A DNA stretch of 64,000 nucleotides from Rhodococcus rhodochrous (GTDB lineage Bacteria; Actinomycetota; Actinomycetes; Mycobacteriales; Mycobacteriaceae). Both the position numbers and the translations under genes were made by a program. Below are positions 44,762 to 53,335 of the stretch, in pieces. Numbering within the stretch: the stretch's first letter is position 1; every line of letters begins with the position of its first letter. A model generated the notes under the pieces. It was not told the DNA's origin and searched no databases. It worked only from the letters and a program-made list of their open reading frames with translations. The stretch covers positions 1,541,444 to 1,605,443 of the forward strand of contig NZ_LT906450.1 in assembly GCF_900187265.1 (NCBI RefSeq), written 5' to 3'.

Positions 44762-45577
44762 TCAGATCTGCGAGCTCGTGTTCCGACCGCGAGCAGCCGA
44801 GATATCCGCTGCTGCACGACGAACGAGCATCTCGGTCCGGTCCCACCGGACACCTGCGGTCGGTCCGGACACCGACACGGCCGCTTCGATCGTCCCGTGA
44901 ACGATGATCGGGGCAGCGACGCAGACGAGTTCGCGCGAGAGCTCTTGACGGTTGTAGGCGACGCCCGATTCCCTGATCCGTTTCAGCTCGGACATGAAAC
45001 GACGAGGGTCGGTGATCGAGTGCGGCGTGAAACGAGGCAGACCGGCGTCGAGTGCAGTACGGACGTCCTCGGAACTGCCGAAAGCGAGAAGTGTCTTGCC
45101 GAGTGCCGTGCAGGATGCGGGATGACGTTGGCCCGGCATCGTGAGAACCACAGGGTTGTTCGGGCCCTGGACCTTCTCGACATGCAGGATCTCGGGACCG
45201 TCGAGGACAGCGAGATGAGCCGTGAGACCGGTAGCCGTGTGGAGGTGACTGAGGAAATGACTTGCCGTGTCGCGCAGACCGTTCGGACGACACATGCTGT
45301 AACGTGCGCCGAGTTCGAAGCAGGACAGCCCCAGCCGGTATTTCGTACCGTTGCGGGCGACGAAACCGGACTGTTCGAGCTCGGCGAGCAGACGGAAGGC
45401 CGTCGACTTCGGCACATCGGCGCGACGCGCGAGTTCGCTCAGGCTCATGTCGGCGCGAGCCTTGCGGAACGCGTCGAGCAACTGCAGCGCCTTCGCCACC
45501 GACGTCATCTGGCGGCCGGCGCGCTCCTCGCGGGACCCATTGGGGGTGTCGTCGAGAACGGTCAACGGTTCCTCCAC
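44762..45577 (-). CDS. IclR-family regulator 3
   Basis: A 271-residue IclR protein with a GTG start. After a 25-residue N-terminal extension come the winged helix (VAKALQLLDAFRKA, RADVPKSTAFRLLAELEQSGFV) and the effector domain, with HPASCTALGKTLLAFG and a late CVAAPIIVHG. It is divergent from the ABC importer operon and convergent with the monooxygenase gene, so it probably controls the importer and downstream reductase/dioxygenase. The 247-base divergent gap has no obvious perfect palindrome; GGAA-N6-TTCC near 45663 is a weak candidate. Confidence 0.88.
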   Translation of the reverse strand: MEEPLTVLDDTPNGSREERAGRQMTSVAKALQLLDAFRKARADMSLSELARRADVPKSTAFRLLAELEQSGFVARNGTKYRLGLSCFELGARYSMCRPNGLRDTASHFLSHLHTATGLTAHLAVLDGPEILHVEKVQGPNNPVVLTMPGQRHPASCTALGKTLLAFGSSEDVRTALDAGLPRFTPHSITDPRRFMSELKRIRESGVAYNRQELSRELVCVAAPIIVHGTIEAAVSVSGPTAGVRWDRTEMLVRRAAADISAARGRNTSSQI

Positions 45578-45824
45578 TCAGTGATGGACACGATCGAATC
45601 GCTTGCCATGCGGTCCACGTTAAGGGGCGGCCCACCCGGATTTCGTGGTTGCAATCACCCAATGGAATTTCGGTTCCCCCGCCGCCCCGGCCCTGGCAGA
45701 TTCAGCAGCATTCGTTGCGGTGCTGCCGGTGCCGACCGGGCCTGATGTCGACAGAACGGACGAGCAGTCCCGCCCCTCGACGCCCGTTCCCCACCTGTAC
45801 AGCGACTTCTTCCCAAGGAGCCCC

Positions 45825-46805
45825 ATGAACATCACGAAGTTCCCGCGCCCGCTCAAGGTACTGGCCCTCGGCGCACTGGCCTCGCTCGCGCTGACCGCGT
45901 GCGGCGGATCCAGCGACGCCGACACCGCCGGCGACGGCACCGTGCGCGTCGCCGTGTTCCCGAGCTTCAACGCCCTCGGACCGCGTACCGCCGACCTCGA
46001 AGGAGTCTTCGACAAGCACGGCCTCGACGTCGAGCTCGTCACCGTCGCGACGCCCGGCGAGGCCACCCCTCAGCTGCTCGGCGGGAAGATCGACTTCGCC
46101 CTCATGGACATGGTCAGCCCGATCATCGCCAAGACCGAAGGTGTCGACCTCGTGATGGCCGCTCCGGGAGCCGTGGGAGCCCCCACGAAGGACGACGGTC
46201 TGACCAGCGGACGTTTCTGGGTCCGGGCGGACAGCCCCATCCAGAGCGTCGCCGACCTCGAGAACGCCACCTTCGGCATCCCGCAGACCAAGGGGCAGCT
46301 GTGGCTCGACGTGCGTGAGGCCATCGACAACGCGGGCGGTGACTCGTCGAAGACCGAGTTCGTCGAGGTGCCCAACACCCTCGCCGCACTCCGCTCCGGC
46401 AGCGTCGACGTCGTCACCACGGCGGAGCCCTCCGGCACCGCCACCCTCAACGACCCGGATCTGCGCGTCCTCGATCACTTCGTCAACGCCGGCGGCGACC
46501 TCTCGTACGCCTACGTCACCACCCCGCGCTACGCCGCGGAGAACGCCGAGAACGTCGAGAAGTTCCGCGACGCGGTCGTCGAGGCCAACACCATGCTCGC
46601 CGAGCAGGACGGTCTGGCCGCCGAGGTCGCCGCGACCTACATCGAGGTCGATCCCGCGATCCTGTCGCAGGCCATCTACCCGAAGTTCCCGACGACCCCG
46701 ATCACCGAGGACAACATCAACTCCACCCTCGACCGGATGGTCCGTTACGGCCTGGTCCAGGAGGCGGACGCTCCCGCTCCCGGCGACATGATCGTGGGTG
46801 GCTGA
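45825..46805 (+). CDS. NitT/TauT-type ABC substrate-binding lipoprotein
   Basis: A 326-residue solute-binding lipoprotein: signal ending ALTACGG (lipobox near residue 26), then the NMT1/SsuA-like two-lobe fold with VRVAVFPSFNALGP and GGKIDFALMDMVSP. The family binds aromatic acids, sulfonates, pyrimidines and similar anions. ATG at 45825 is preceded by AAGGAG. First gene of a four-gene importer unit divergent from IclR 3. The neighbourhood suggests a ring compound as ligand. Confidence 0.9.
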   Translation: MNITKFPRPLKVLALGALASLALTACGGSSDADTAGDGTVRVAVFPSFNALGPRTADLEGVFDKHGLDVELVTVATPGEATPQLLGGKIDFALMDMVSPIIAKTEGVDLVMAAPGAVGAPTKDDGLTSGRFWVRADSPIQSVADLENATFGIPQTKGQLWLDVREAIDNAGGDSSKTEFVEVPNTLAALRSGSVDVVTTAEPSGTATLNDPDLRVLDHFVNAGGDLSYAYVTTPRYAAENAENVEKFRDAVVEANTMLAEQDGLAAEVAATYIEVDPAILSQAIYPKFPTTPITEDNINSTLDRMVRYGLVQEADAPAPGDMIVGG

Positions 46806-46806
46806 C

Positions 46807-47688
46807 ATGAGCCCCACCGCCACCGCGAACGCGCCCGGGGCCGCTCGGGAGGTGACCGCACCGCCACGCCCCACCGCTCCGATCGGACGCGCCGCTGCAC
46901 GCAAGCGCAAGTCGATGTCCGCGCGGCTCACCTCCGCTGCCGGCAAGCTCCTCGCCCTTGCGATCGTCGTCGTCGCCTGGCACCTGTTCGTCACCGGACC
47001 GGGCAAGGCATCGGGCATCCCGACACCGCTCCAGCTCATCGAGACCGGCGTCGAACTCGTCGTCACCGGCCAGTACTGGGACGCCGTCGGCAACACCCTG
47101 CTGACCGCCCTGATCGGCTTCGGCCTCTCGGTGCTGATCGGCGTTCCGCTCGGTCTGGTCAACGGCACCTACCGCAAGGTCGAGCAGAGCACCTCGTTCG
47201 TTGTCGACTTCGGACGCACGATCCCCGGTGTCGCGATCCTGCCGCTCGTGCTGCTGCTGTTCGGCGGCACCCGCACCATGGCCGTCGTCCTGGTGATGTT
47301 CAGCGCCGTCTGGCCGATCCTCGTCCAGTCGACCTACGCGGCGCAGCAGTTGTCGTCGCAGATGAAGCAGGTGGCCCGGGCGTTCCGCCTGTCGCCGGCG
47401 AGCCGGATCCGGGACATCTACCTCCCGTCGTCGATGCCGTTCCTCATGACGGGTCTGCGTATCGCCGCGACCATCAGCCTCCTGATCACGATCTCCGCCG
47501 AGTTCCTCGGTGGTGCGGACGGCATCGGCCAGCGCCTCTACCAAGCACTGACCGTCGACGACACCCAGCGGATGTTCGTCTACGTGTTCACCGCCGGTGT
47601 ACTCGGTATCTGCCTGAACCGTCTTCTCGTTCTCGCGCAGAGCCGCGTGCTGTGGTGGCACCCGTCCGAAAGGGTGAACAAGCCGTGA
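46807..47688 (+). CDS. ABC importer permease 1
   Basis: A 293-residue SsuC/TauC-type permease with about six membrane helices after a 45-residue basic N-terminal tail. The EAA-type loop that contacts the ATPase lies in the AFRLSPASRIRDIYLPSSMP segment. I take the ATG at 46807, one base after the binding-protein stop; an in-frame GTG at 46798 would overlap it. It likely forms a heterodimeric channel with permease 2. Confidence 0.87.
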   Translation: MSPTATANAPGAAREVTAPPRPTAPIGRAAARKRKSMSARLTSAAGKLLALAIVVVAWHLFVTGPGKASGIPTPLQLIETGVELVVTGQYWDAVGNTLLTALIGFGLSVLIGVPLGLVNGTYRKVEQSTSFVVDFGRTIPGVAILPLVLLLFGGTRTMAVVLVMFSAVWPILVQSTYAAQQLSSQMKQVARAFRLSPASRIRDIYLPSSMPFLMTGLRIAATISLLITISAEFLGGADGIGQRLYQALTVDDTQRMFVYVFTAGVLGICLNRLLVLAQSRVLWWHPSERVNKP

Positions 47689-48461
47689 CCGTCGTACGCC
47701 GCCTCGCGTGGGAGCTGTGGCTCCCCGCCCTGCTCATCGCACTGTGGGCGATCTTCAGCGCCACCAGCACCGACCCCTACTTCCCGCCGCTGTCGGAGAT
47801 CCTCGACAAGTTCGCCGACGTGTGGTTCTTCGAAGGGATCCGCACCGAGATCTGGCCGAGCCTGCAGCGACTGTTCGTCGGCTTCGCACTCGCCTGCGTC
47901 GCCGGTGTCGGCCTCGGACTGGCGCTCGGCGTCATGACCCGCGTCGACAACGCGGTGCGACCCATCGTCGAATTCCTCCGTGCCACACCGGGCGTCGCGA
48001 TCCTTCCCGTGATGATCCTGCTGCTCGGCCTCGGTGATTCGATGAAGATCGCCATCATCGCCCTCGTCGCGACCTGGCCGATCCTGCTCAACACGATCGA
48101 CGGTGTCCGCTCCGTCGAACCCGTCCTGCACCAGGTCACCGCCAGCTACCGCATCACGCTCGCGGACCGGATCCGCTTCGTGATCCTGCCGGCCGCGTCG
48201 CCGCAGATCTTCGCGGGTGCACGCACCGCACTGGCGATCTCCATCGTCGCGATGGTCGTCGCCGAGATGGTCGGTACCCCCGGCGGCATCGGCTACTACA
48301 TCCTCGACGCACAACGTGGATTCAAGATCACCTCGATGTGGGCGGGAATCATCGCGCTGGGGATCCTCGGCTACCTGCTCAACAAGCTCTTCGCGCTCGT
48401 CGAGCGTCGCGTGCTGGCCTGGCATGCGGGCATGACCGCGCACAACCGTGGAGGCAAATGA
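47685..48461 (+). CDS. ABC importer permease 2
   Basis: A 258-residue permease of the same family with about six helices. Its EAA-type loop is in VTASYRITLADRIRFVILPAASPQI. The GTG start at 47685 overlaps the permease 1 stop (GTGA), and its end overlaps the ATPase gene's start. It lacks the long N-terminal tail of permease 1. Confidence 0.87.
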   Translation: MTVVRRLAWELWLPALLIALWAIFSATSTDPYFPPLSEILDKFADVWFFEGIRTEIWPSLQRLFVGFALACVAGVGLGLALGVMTRVDNAVRPIVEFLRATPGVAILPVMILLLGLGDSMKIAIIALVATWPILLNTIDGVRSVEPVLHQVTASYRITLADRIRFVILPAASPQIFAGARTALAISIVAMVVAEMVGTPGGIGYYILDAQRGFKITSMWAGIIALGILGYLLNKLFALVERRVLAWHAGMTAHNRGGK

Positions 48462-49261
48462 TGACCACTACCGAAGCGACCAAGCCCGAGACCCGCACGG
48501 GTACGGTGCTCGAAGTACGCGGTCTCGGACACAGCTACGGCGGACCGCAGATCTTCGAAGGCCTCGACTTCACCGTCGGCAAGGGTGAATTCGTGTGCAT
48601 CGTCGGCCCGTCCGGCGTCGGCAAGAGCACCCTGCTGCAGTGCCTGACCGGACTCATCCGCCCCAGTGAAGGCGACATCCTCTTCGAGGGCAAGCGCGTC
48701 ACCGAACCCCCGGAAGGCCTCGCGATCGTCTTCCAGGACTACAGCCGATCGCTGATGCCGTGGCTGTCGGTCATCGACAACGTCGCCCTGCCGCTGCGCT
48801 CGGCCGGCGTCAAGAAGGCCGAACGTCTCAAGCAGGCACGGCAGGCGCTCGTCGAGGTCGGCCTGAGCGACGTCGCCCAGGCATACCCGTGGCAGCTGTC
48901 CGGCGGCATGCAGCAGCGCGTCGCCATCGCCCGCGCCCTCGCGTCGAACCCGCGCGCAATCATCATGGACGAGCCGTTCGCCTCCGTCGACGCGCAGACC
49001 CGCGCCGACCTCGAGGACCTCGTGCTGCGTGTCCGCGACCATCTCGGACTGACGGTCATGCTGGTCACCCACGACATCGACGAGGCCGTCTACCTCGCCG
49101 ACACCGTGCTCGCACTGTCCGGTCGTCCCGCGCGCGTCACCGCGATGCTCCCGATCGACCTGCCGCAGCCGCGCGACCAGCTGTCGACGAAGGCTCTGCC
49201 GGAGTTCGCCGACCTGCGCGCCGAGGTCTACACCCTCATCCGCAACCCGGCGACCGCGTAG
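48461..49261 (+). CDS. ABC importer ATPase
   Basis: A 266-residue SsuB/TauB-type ATPase. Walker A is GPSGVGKST, the Q-loop VFQDYSRSLMPW, signature LSGGMQQR, Walker B AIIMDEPF and H-loop VTHD. It powers the importer. Two ATGs in tandem (48458 and 48461) follow GGAGG; the second has the better spacing. It overlaps the permease 2 stop. The reductase fusion gene follows after ten bases. Confidence 0.9.
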   Translation: MTTTEATKPETRTGTVLEVRGLGHSYGGPQIFEGLDFTVGKGEFVCIVGPSGVGKSTLLQCLTGLIRPSEGDILFEGKRVTEPPEGLAIVFQDYSRSLMPWLSVIDNVALPLRSAGVKKAERLKQARQALVEVGLSDVAQAYPWQLSGGMQQRVAIARALASNPRAIIMDEPFASVDAQTRADLEDLVLRVRDHLGLTVMLVTHDIDEAVYLADTVLALSGRPARVTAMLPIDLPQPRDQLSTKALPEFADLRAEVYTLIRNPATA

Positions 49262-49271
49262 GGGAGAGATC

Positions 49272-50450
49272 ATGCAGCTCCACGGCACGATCGACCCCGC
49301 GCGCTTCCGCCAGACCCTCGGGCACTATCCGACCGGCGTCGCGGTCATCACCGCGATCGACGCGGACGGGCAGCCCGTGGGCATGGTGGTCGGTTCGTTC
49401 ACCTCGGTGTCGCTGGACCCACCGATCGTGGCGTACCTGCCCACACGCGAGTCGCGCACCTACGCGCGGCTCCGCACGAGCAGCCACTTCTGCGTCAACG
49501 TGCTCGCCGCCGACCAGCGTGAACTGTGCGGGCGCTTCGCCGCCCGCGGCGACGACAAGTTCGCGGGCGTCGAGTGGACACCGGCACCGTCGGGAGCCCC
49601 CATCCTCGACGGAGCCGTCACCTGGATCGACTGCGAGGTCGCCGACGAACTCGAAGGTGGCGATCACTTCATTGTCATGGGTCGCGTGCAGGACCTCGAC
49701 GTGGCCCGTCCGACGCTGCCGCTGCTGTTCTTCCAGGGCGGATACGGAAGGTTCTCCCTGCCGACCTCCGTCGCACCCGCGGATCCGGAACTCATCCGGG
49801 GCGTGCGCATGGCGGAGGCGGCCCGCGACGGACTCGAAGCGCTCGCCGCCGGCGTCGGCGCGGACTGCGGTGTGCTCGCACGCGTCGGCGACGAAGCGGT
49901 CTTCGTGATGACCGAGAACCACTCCGGTGATCCCGATGCCGTGGAGATCGGACAGCGGATCCCGCTGATCCCGCCGCTCGGCACCGTCTTCCACAGCCAG
50001 GCCTCCGACGACGAAGTGCAGCAATGGCTCGGCCGTGCCGGAAGGAACGACGACACAGCAGCTTTCGTCTCGAACCTCGAGAAGGTCCGTGAACGCGGCT
50101 ACTCGATGTCGCTCATGCCCGAGACCGAGCTCGCTCGCGTGTCGGTGATGAACGACTACTCGGGATGCGACGTCCTGCCCGAGCACGACCGCCGGATGAA
50201 GCAGATGATCTCCGGCACCGCGTCGCTGTACGAACCCGACATCGACCCCGACGGCACGTACGACCTGCACTCGGTCGTCGTCCCCGTCCCCGACCCCGAG
50301 GGGCACACCCGCATCGCACTGCGACTGTCCCGGCTTCCGCGCGCCGCGTCCGGCGAGCAGGTGCTGCGCTGGATCGATGATCTGCGATCCGTCGCCGCCG
50401 GCACCGCCGAGGCTCTCGCCGCGCGCACCCCATCGACCAAGGAGAAATGA
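49272..50450 (+). CDS. Flavin reductase fused to an IclR-like effector domain
   Basis: A 392-residue protein. Residues about 8-165 are a HpaC/HsaB-type flavin reductase (FRQTLGHYPTGVAVITAI, SFTSVSLDPPIVAYLP, FCVNVLAADQ), which uses NAD(P)H to supply reduced flavin. Residues about 170-385 resemble the IclR effector-binding domain: IGQRIPLIPPLGTVF matches the hinge motif, then VRERGYSM and a C-terminal VVVPVPDPEGH stretch. There is no DNA-binding helix. The likely role is ligand-gated reductase activity for the HsaA-like monooxygenase. Its stop overlaps the dioxygenase start. Confidence 0.85.
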   Translation: MQLHGTIDPARFRQTLGHYPTGVAVITAIDADGQPVGMVVGSFTSVSLDPPIVAYLPTRESRTYARLRTSSHFCVNVLAADQRELCGRFAARGDDKFAGVEWTPAPSGAPILDGAVTWIDCEVADELEGGDHFIVMGRVQDLDVARPTLPLLFFQGGYGRFSLPTSVAPADPELIRGVRMAEAARDGLEALAAGVGADCGVLARVGDEAVFVMTENHSGDPDAVEIGQRIPLIPPLGTVFHSQASDDEVQQWLGRAGRNDDTAAFVSNLEKVRERGYSMSLMPETELARVSVMNDYSGCDVLPEHDRRMKQMISGTASLYEPDIDPDGTYDLHSVVVPVPDPEGHTRIALRLSRLPRAASGEQVLRWIDDLRSVAAGTAEALAARTPSTKEK

Positions 50451-51322
50451 TGAACGCTCGAGTCAGGGCACTGGGATACGCGGTCGTCCGCGCGAAGGAC
50501 CTCGACGAGTGGGTGGCCTTCGGCTCCGAACTCCTCGGCCTGCAGGTCGCCTACCGCGACGACGACCGGATGCTGATGCGGATGGACGAGTACGCCTACC
50601 GCCTCGACGTGCGACGCTCCGACGACCCGGGCGTCACCGCGCTCGGCTGGGATGTCGGCGGACCGGAAGCCCTCGAGGAACTGTCGAAGCGCCTCGTCGA
50701 CGCCGGTTACCACGTCGAGTCGGTGGACTCCTCGGTGATCGAGGAGCGGCAGGTCATGGACCTCGTCCGCTTCCGCGACCCCGAAGACGTCCTCGACCAC
50801 GAGTTGTTCTGGGGTCTGCGTAACGCCCTCGACAAGTTCGTCTCGCCCACGGGAGCGAACTTCGTCGCGAGCGACCTCGGTTTCGGGCACGCCTTCCAGG
50901 CGCTGCACGGTGATGCGAAGGTCTACGACCGTCTGTTCCGCGACATCCTCGGTTTCCGGCTCAGCGACCACATCGACATGCCGGGCTCGGTGGGCACCTT
51001 CCTGCACTGCAACCCGCGCCACCACTCGTTCGCGTACGCCCATGCGCCGCACCGGAACAAGGGCATCGGGCACCTGATGTTCGAGATCGACGACCTGGAT
51101 CTGTTGGGCCGGCAGTGGGACAAGGTGGAGGACAGCGACATCCCGATCCTCTCCACCCTCGGCAAGCACACGAACGACAAGATGATCTCGTTCTACGTCC
51201 GCAGCCCTTCGGGTTTCGGCATCGAATACGGCGTCGGCGGCATTCTCATCGACGACGAGAACTGGCTCCCCACCCGCTACGGTTCCGCTCACTACTGGGG
51301 TCACCGCCGCCCGCAAGGGTAG
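50447..51322 (+). CDS. Type I extradiol ring-cleavage dioxygenase
   Basis: A 291-residue vicinal-oxygen-chelate dioxygenase with two repeated domains. Iron ligands are His148 (GFGHAF), His209 (GIGHL) and Glu260 (FGIEYG); Tyr250, His241 and His193 fall at positions equivalent to the active-site residues of BphC/HsaC. It should cleave a catechol next to the hydroxyls, giving the substrate of the hydrolase at 42677. ATG at 50447 overlaps the reductase stop (ATGA). Last gene of the catabolic cluster. Confidence 0.92.
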   Translation: MMNARVRALGYAVVRAKDLDEWVAFGSELLGLQVAYRDDDRMLMRMDEYAYRLDVRRSDDPGVTALGWDVGGPEALEELSKRLVDAGYHVESVDSSVIEERQVMDLVRFRDPEDVLDHELFWGLRNALDKFVSPTGANFVASDLGFGHAFQALHGDAKVYDRLFRDILGFRLSDHIDMPGSVGTFLHCNPRHHSFAYAHAPHRNKGIGHLMFEIDDLDLLGRQWDKVEDSDIPILSTLGKHTNDKMISFYVRSPSGFGIEYGVGGILIDDENWLPTRYGSAHYWGHRRPQG

Positions 51323-51345
51323 TACGCGGCTCTGTGCAGTCGTAG

Positions 51346-51404
51346 GAGCGCGGAATGGTCATCGGTGCGCGTTATTGCGCGCGCTGGTGACCGTTTCGCG
51401 CTTC
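51346..51404. repeat. Hairpin family B, remnant left of IS copy 1
   Basis: GGTGCGCGTTATTGCGCGCG with GAATGGTCATC and GGTGACCGTTTC flanks. It resembles the 3' end of the small helical-protein genes at 39836 and 54959, so it may be a fragment of a lost third copy, and it may terminate the dioxygenase transcript. Confidence 0.55.
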
Positions 51405-51481
51405 GTCGTCGTGGTCGGTGGCGGTGCTGGGGCGACTTCTCGCTGCATCCGCTCGCGGAATTGCCATTTGCACCTGTCACA

Positions 51482-51524
51482 CGTTGGTTGTCAGGATGGT
51501 CGTGAGACATCCTGACAACCAACG
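51482..51524. repeat. IS leader hairpin, copy 1
   Basis: A perfect 17-base inverted repeat, CGTTGGTTGTCAGGATG with its complement at 51508-51524, around a nine-base loop, just before orfA. In a transcript entering from outside it would form a strong stem and could block ribosomes or transcription, which would keep transposase low. Confidence 0.8.
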
Positions 51525-51544
51525 CGGGGATCGGAGCGACACAG

Positions 51545-52009
51545 ATGTCCGACCTCATGACCATCCCCGTAGGACGAACCCAACAAGGCCACCGCGCGTT
51601 CTCCATGGCCTACAAAATCGAGTTCTTGCGCCGATGGGACACCTGCGTCGAACGCGGCGCCAAGACCCGACTGCTGCGCGAGAACAATCTCGCCCAAGGC
51701 ACCGTCCGCCGCTGGCTGCAGGCCCGCGATGAGGGACACTTGCAGAAGTCGATGGTCGAAGCAGCAGACAAAGCGAGGGACCGATTGGACAGTCGAGACC
51801 GCGCGGAGCTCGCCGAACTCCGCCGCGAAAACGAACGCCTCCGCGACAAAGTCGCCCAGAGCGACGCCGCCGTGGAGATCCTGGGAAAAGCATTCGAGCT
51901 CTTGCAGGGGATCCACAAGACCTCGACCGACGAGACCACCGAGATCCCGCCGGCATTGATGAGCGCACGCGAGTACGCGCTGTGGCTCGAGCGCAAAGCG
52001 TTGTCCTGA
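51545..52009 (+). CDS. IS3-family OrfA, copy 1
   Basis: A 154-residue OrfA: a helix-turn-helix near the N-terminus (YKIEFLRRWDTC...LLRENNLAQGTVRRWLQARD) and a leucine-zipper coiled coil (about 75-115). It overlaps orfB by 28 bases in the frame to the right. IS3 elements usually join OrfA and OrfB by -1 frameshifting, but I see no A-rich slippery heptamer in this overlap. Confidence 0.9.
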   Translation: MSDLMTIPVGRTQQGHRAFSMAYKIEFLRRWDTCVERGAKTRLLRENNLAQGTVRRWLQARDEGHLQKSMVEAADKARDRLDSRDRAELAELRRENERLRDKVAQSDAAVEILGKAFELLQGIHKTSTDETTEIPPALMSAREYALWLERKALS

Positions 52010-53022
52010 CCGACATCGTCACCGAACTGACCGAGGCGGGAATGTCGGTCACCCGGGGATGTGCGCTCGTGGGGATCGCCCGGTCGAGCTATTACCGGCG
52101 GGCCCACCACTACCGGCACTATCGGCCGGTCACCGATCCGATCCCGCAGCGACAGCGGCAGCAACCAGCGGCACTGTCGCCGGCCGAGAAGGCCACCATC
52201 GTCGCGTTGATCCTCGCCGAGGAGAACGCGGATCAGTCTGTGTGTCAAATCTATTGGCGTTCGTTCGATGACGGATTGGTGGACTGCTCGGAGGTCACGT
52301 TCTATCGGGTGGCCCGGGCCGAGAAGCTCACCGGGGACCGGCGTCGCAGCCGCACCGGAGGACCGTCGACGCCCCGCTGCGCACCGGTCGTCGAGGCCAT
52401 CGACGTCGGGGACCTGTGGTCGTGGGACATCACGACACTCAAGGGGCCCCGCACGCAGGACCAGTTTCGGTTGTATCTGGCAATCGATGTGTACTCACGG
52501 TTTCCGGTGGCGTGGCGCATCGAATACCACGAGGACAAGGCCAAGGCGGTAGAGATGTTCACCGAAGCGTTCACCGCGTTCGGGGCGCCGGGGGTGTTGC
52601 ATGCCGACAACGGGGCATCGATGCGGTCGGGGTTGTTGCTCGATGCCCTCGCCGCGGCGGGGGTCGTGTCGTCGTTCTCCCGTCCGCGGGTCAGTGACGA
52701 CAATCCCTTCTCGGAGTCATTGTTCAAGACCATCAAGTACGACCTGACATGTCCGGATCGGTTCGATGATATCGATCATGCTCGGCGGTGGACCGAAGAC
52801 TTCATGAACCGGTATGCGCTCGAGCACCGGCACGCAGGGCTGGGGCGGTACACGCCGGTGTCGGTGTTCCTCGGCAGTGCCGCCGAGGAACACCGACGTC
52901 GGCAGGAGCGTCTCAACCGGATCCACGAAAAGTATCCGCATCGGTTCCGGCGTCGACCGGCAGCGCCGGCGTTACCGCAACCGACGGGAATCAACACACC
53001 TGATCTGTCTCAGACAGGTTGA
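51982..53022 (+). CDS. IS3-family OrfB transposase, copy 1
   Basis: A 346-residue DDE transposase. The catalytic Asp are in LWSWDIT and LHADNGAS, and the Glu in DNPFSESLFKTIKY. An HTH_21-like N-terminal part precedes the rve core. A GTG at 51982 is the first start in frame, and the frame is -1 relative to OrfA. It appears intact, so the element may be active. Confidence 0.92.
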   Translation: MARAQSVVLTDIVTELTEAGMSVTRGCALVGIARSSYYRRAHHYRHYRPVTDPIPQRQRQQPAALSPAEKATIVALILAEENADQSVCQIYWRSFDDGLVDCSEVTFYRVARAEKLTGDRRRSRTGGPSTPRCAPVVEAIDVGDLWSWDITTLKGPRTQDQFRLYLAIDVYSRFPVAWRIEYHEDKAKAVEMFTEAFTAFGAPGVLHADNGASMRSGLLLDALAAAGVVSSFSRPRVSDDNPFSESLFKTIKYDLTCPDRFDDIDHARRWTEDFMNRYALEHRHAGLGRYTPVSVFLGSAAEEHRRRQERLNRIHEKYPHRFRRRPAAPALPQPTGINTPDLSQTG

Positions 53023-53141
53023 CAACTTCCGCACAGCTGTAGCGAATGACGAATCGGCGAGCGGATGGAAGTCGTATCGGCTCTTCCCCGTTGCCTATTC
53101 GACCTGGATCGATTGTCGGCCGGACGCCGACACGACTGCTC

Positions 53142-53198
53142 GGGCGCGAAGGTGGTCGGCGGTGCACCCTATTGCGCTGGTGACCATTTCGCGCTTCG
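53142..53198. repeat. Hairpin family B, remnant between the IS copies
   Basis: A diverged copy (GGTGCACCCTATTGCGCTGG core) in the 230-base spacer between the two IS elements. The spacer (53036-53265) contains no gene: it holds the right arm of the first interrupted element P, a stretch resembling the lipoprotein upstream region, this remnant, and the left arm of the second element P. Confidence 0.5.
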
Positions 53199-53272
53199 CT
53201 GCCGGGATCGGAGGGGTACTGGGCATCTTCTCACTGCATCCGCTCGCGGAATTGCCATTTGCACCTGTCACA

Positions 53273-53315
53273 CGTTGGTTGTCAGGATGGTCGTGAGACA
53301 TCCTGACAACCAACG
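53273..53315. repeat. IS leader hairpin, copy 2
   Basis: The same perfect 17-base inverted repeat with nine-base loop as in copy 1, upstream of orfA. As in copy 1 it would fold in read-through transcripts and may keep transposase expression low. Confidence 0.8.
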
Positions 53316-53335
53316 CGGGGATCGGAGCGACACAG

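Larger units (their letters stand above)
51475..53035 (+). mobile_element. IS3-family insertion sequence, copy 1
   Basis: About 1561 bases, apparently identical to copy 2 1791 bases downstream. It has TG...CA ends (TGTCACACG at left, CCGCACA at right) with short imperfect inverted repeats sharing TTGTCA, and carries orfA and orfB. The exact ends could shift by a base or two; reading them as TCAC...ACAG would give a CTG target duplication. It is inserted between the arms of palindromic element P (51446-51456 and 53057-53067). Confidence 0.9.

Noticed and set aside
43506-45662. Long antisense frame opposite the HsaA-like and IclR genes
   Set aside because: It is a by-product of GC-rich codon bias; the proteins on the other frames have clear family motifs.
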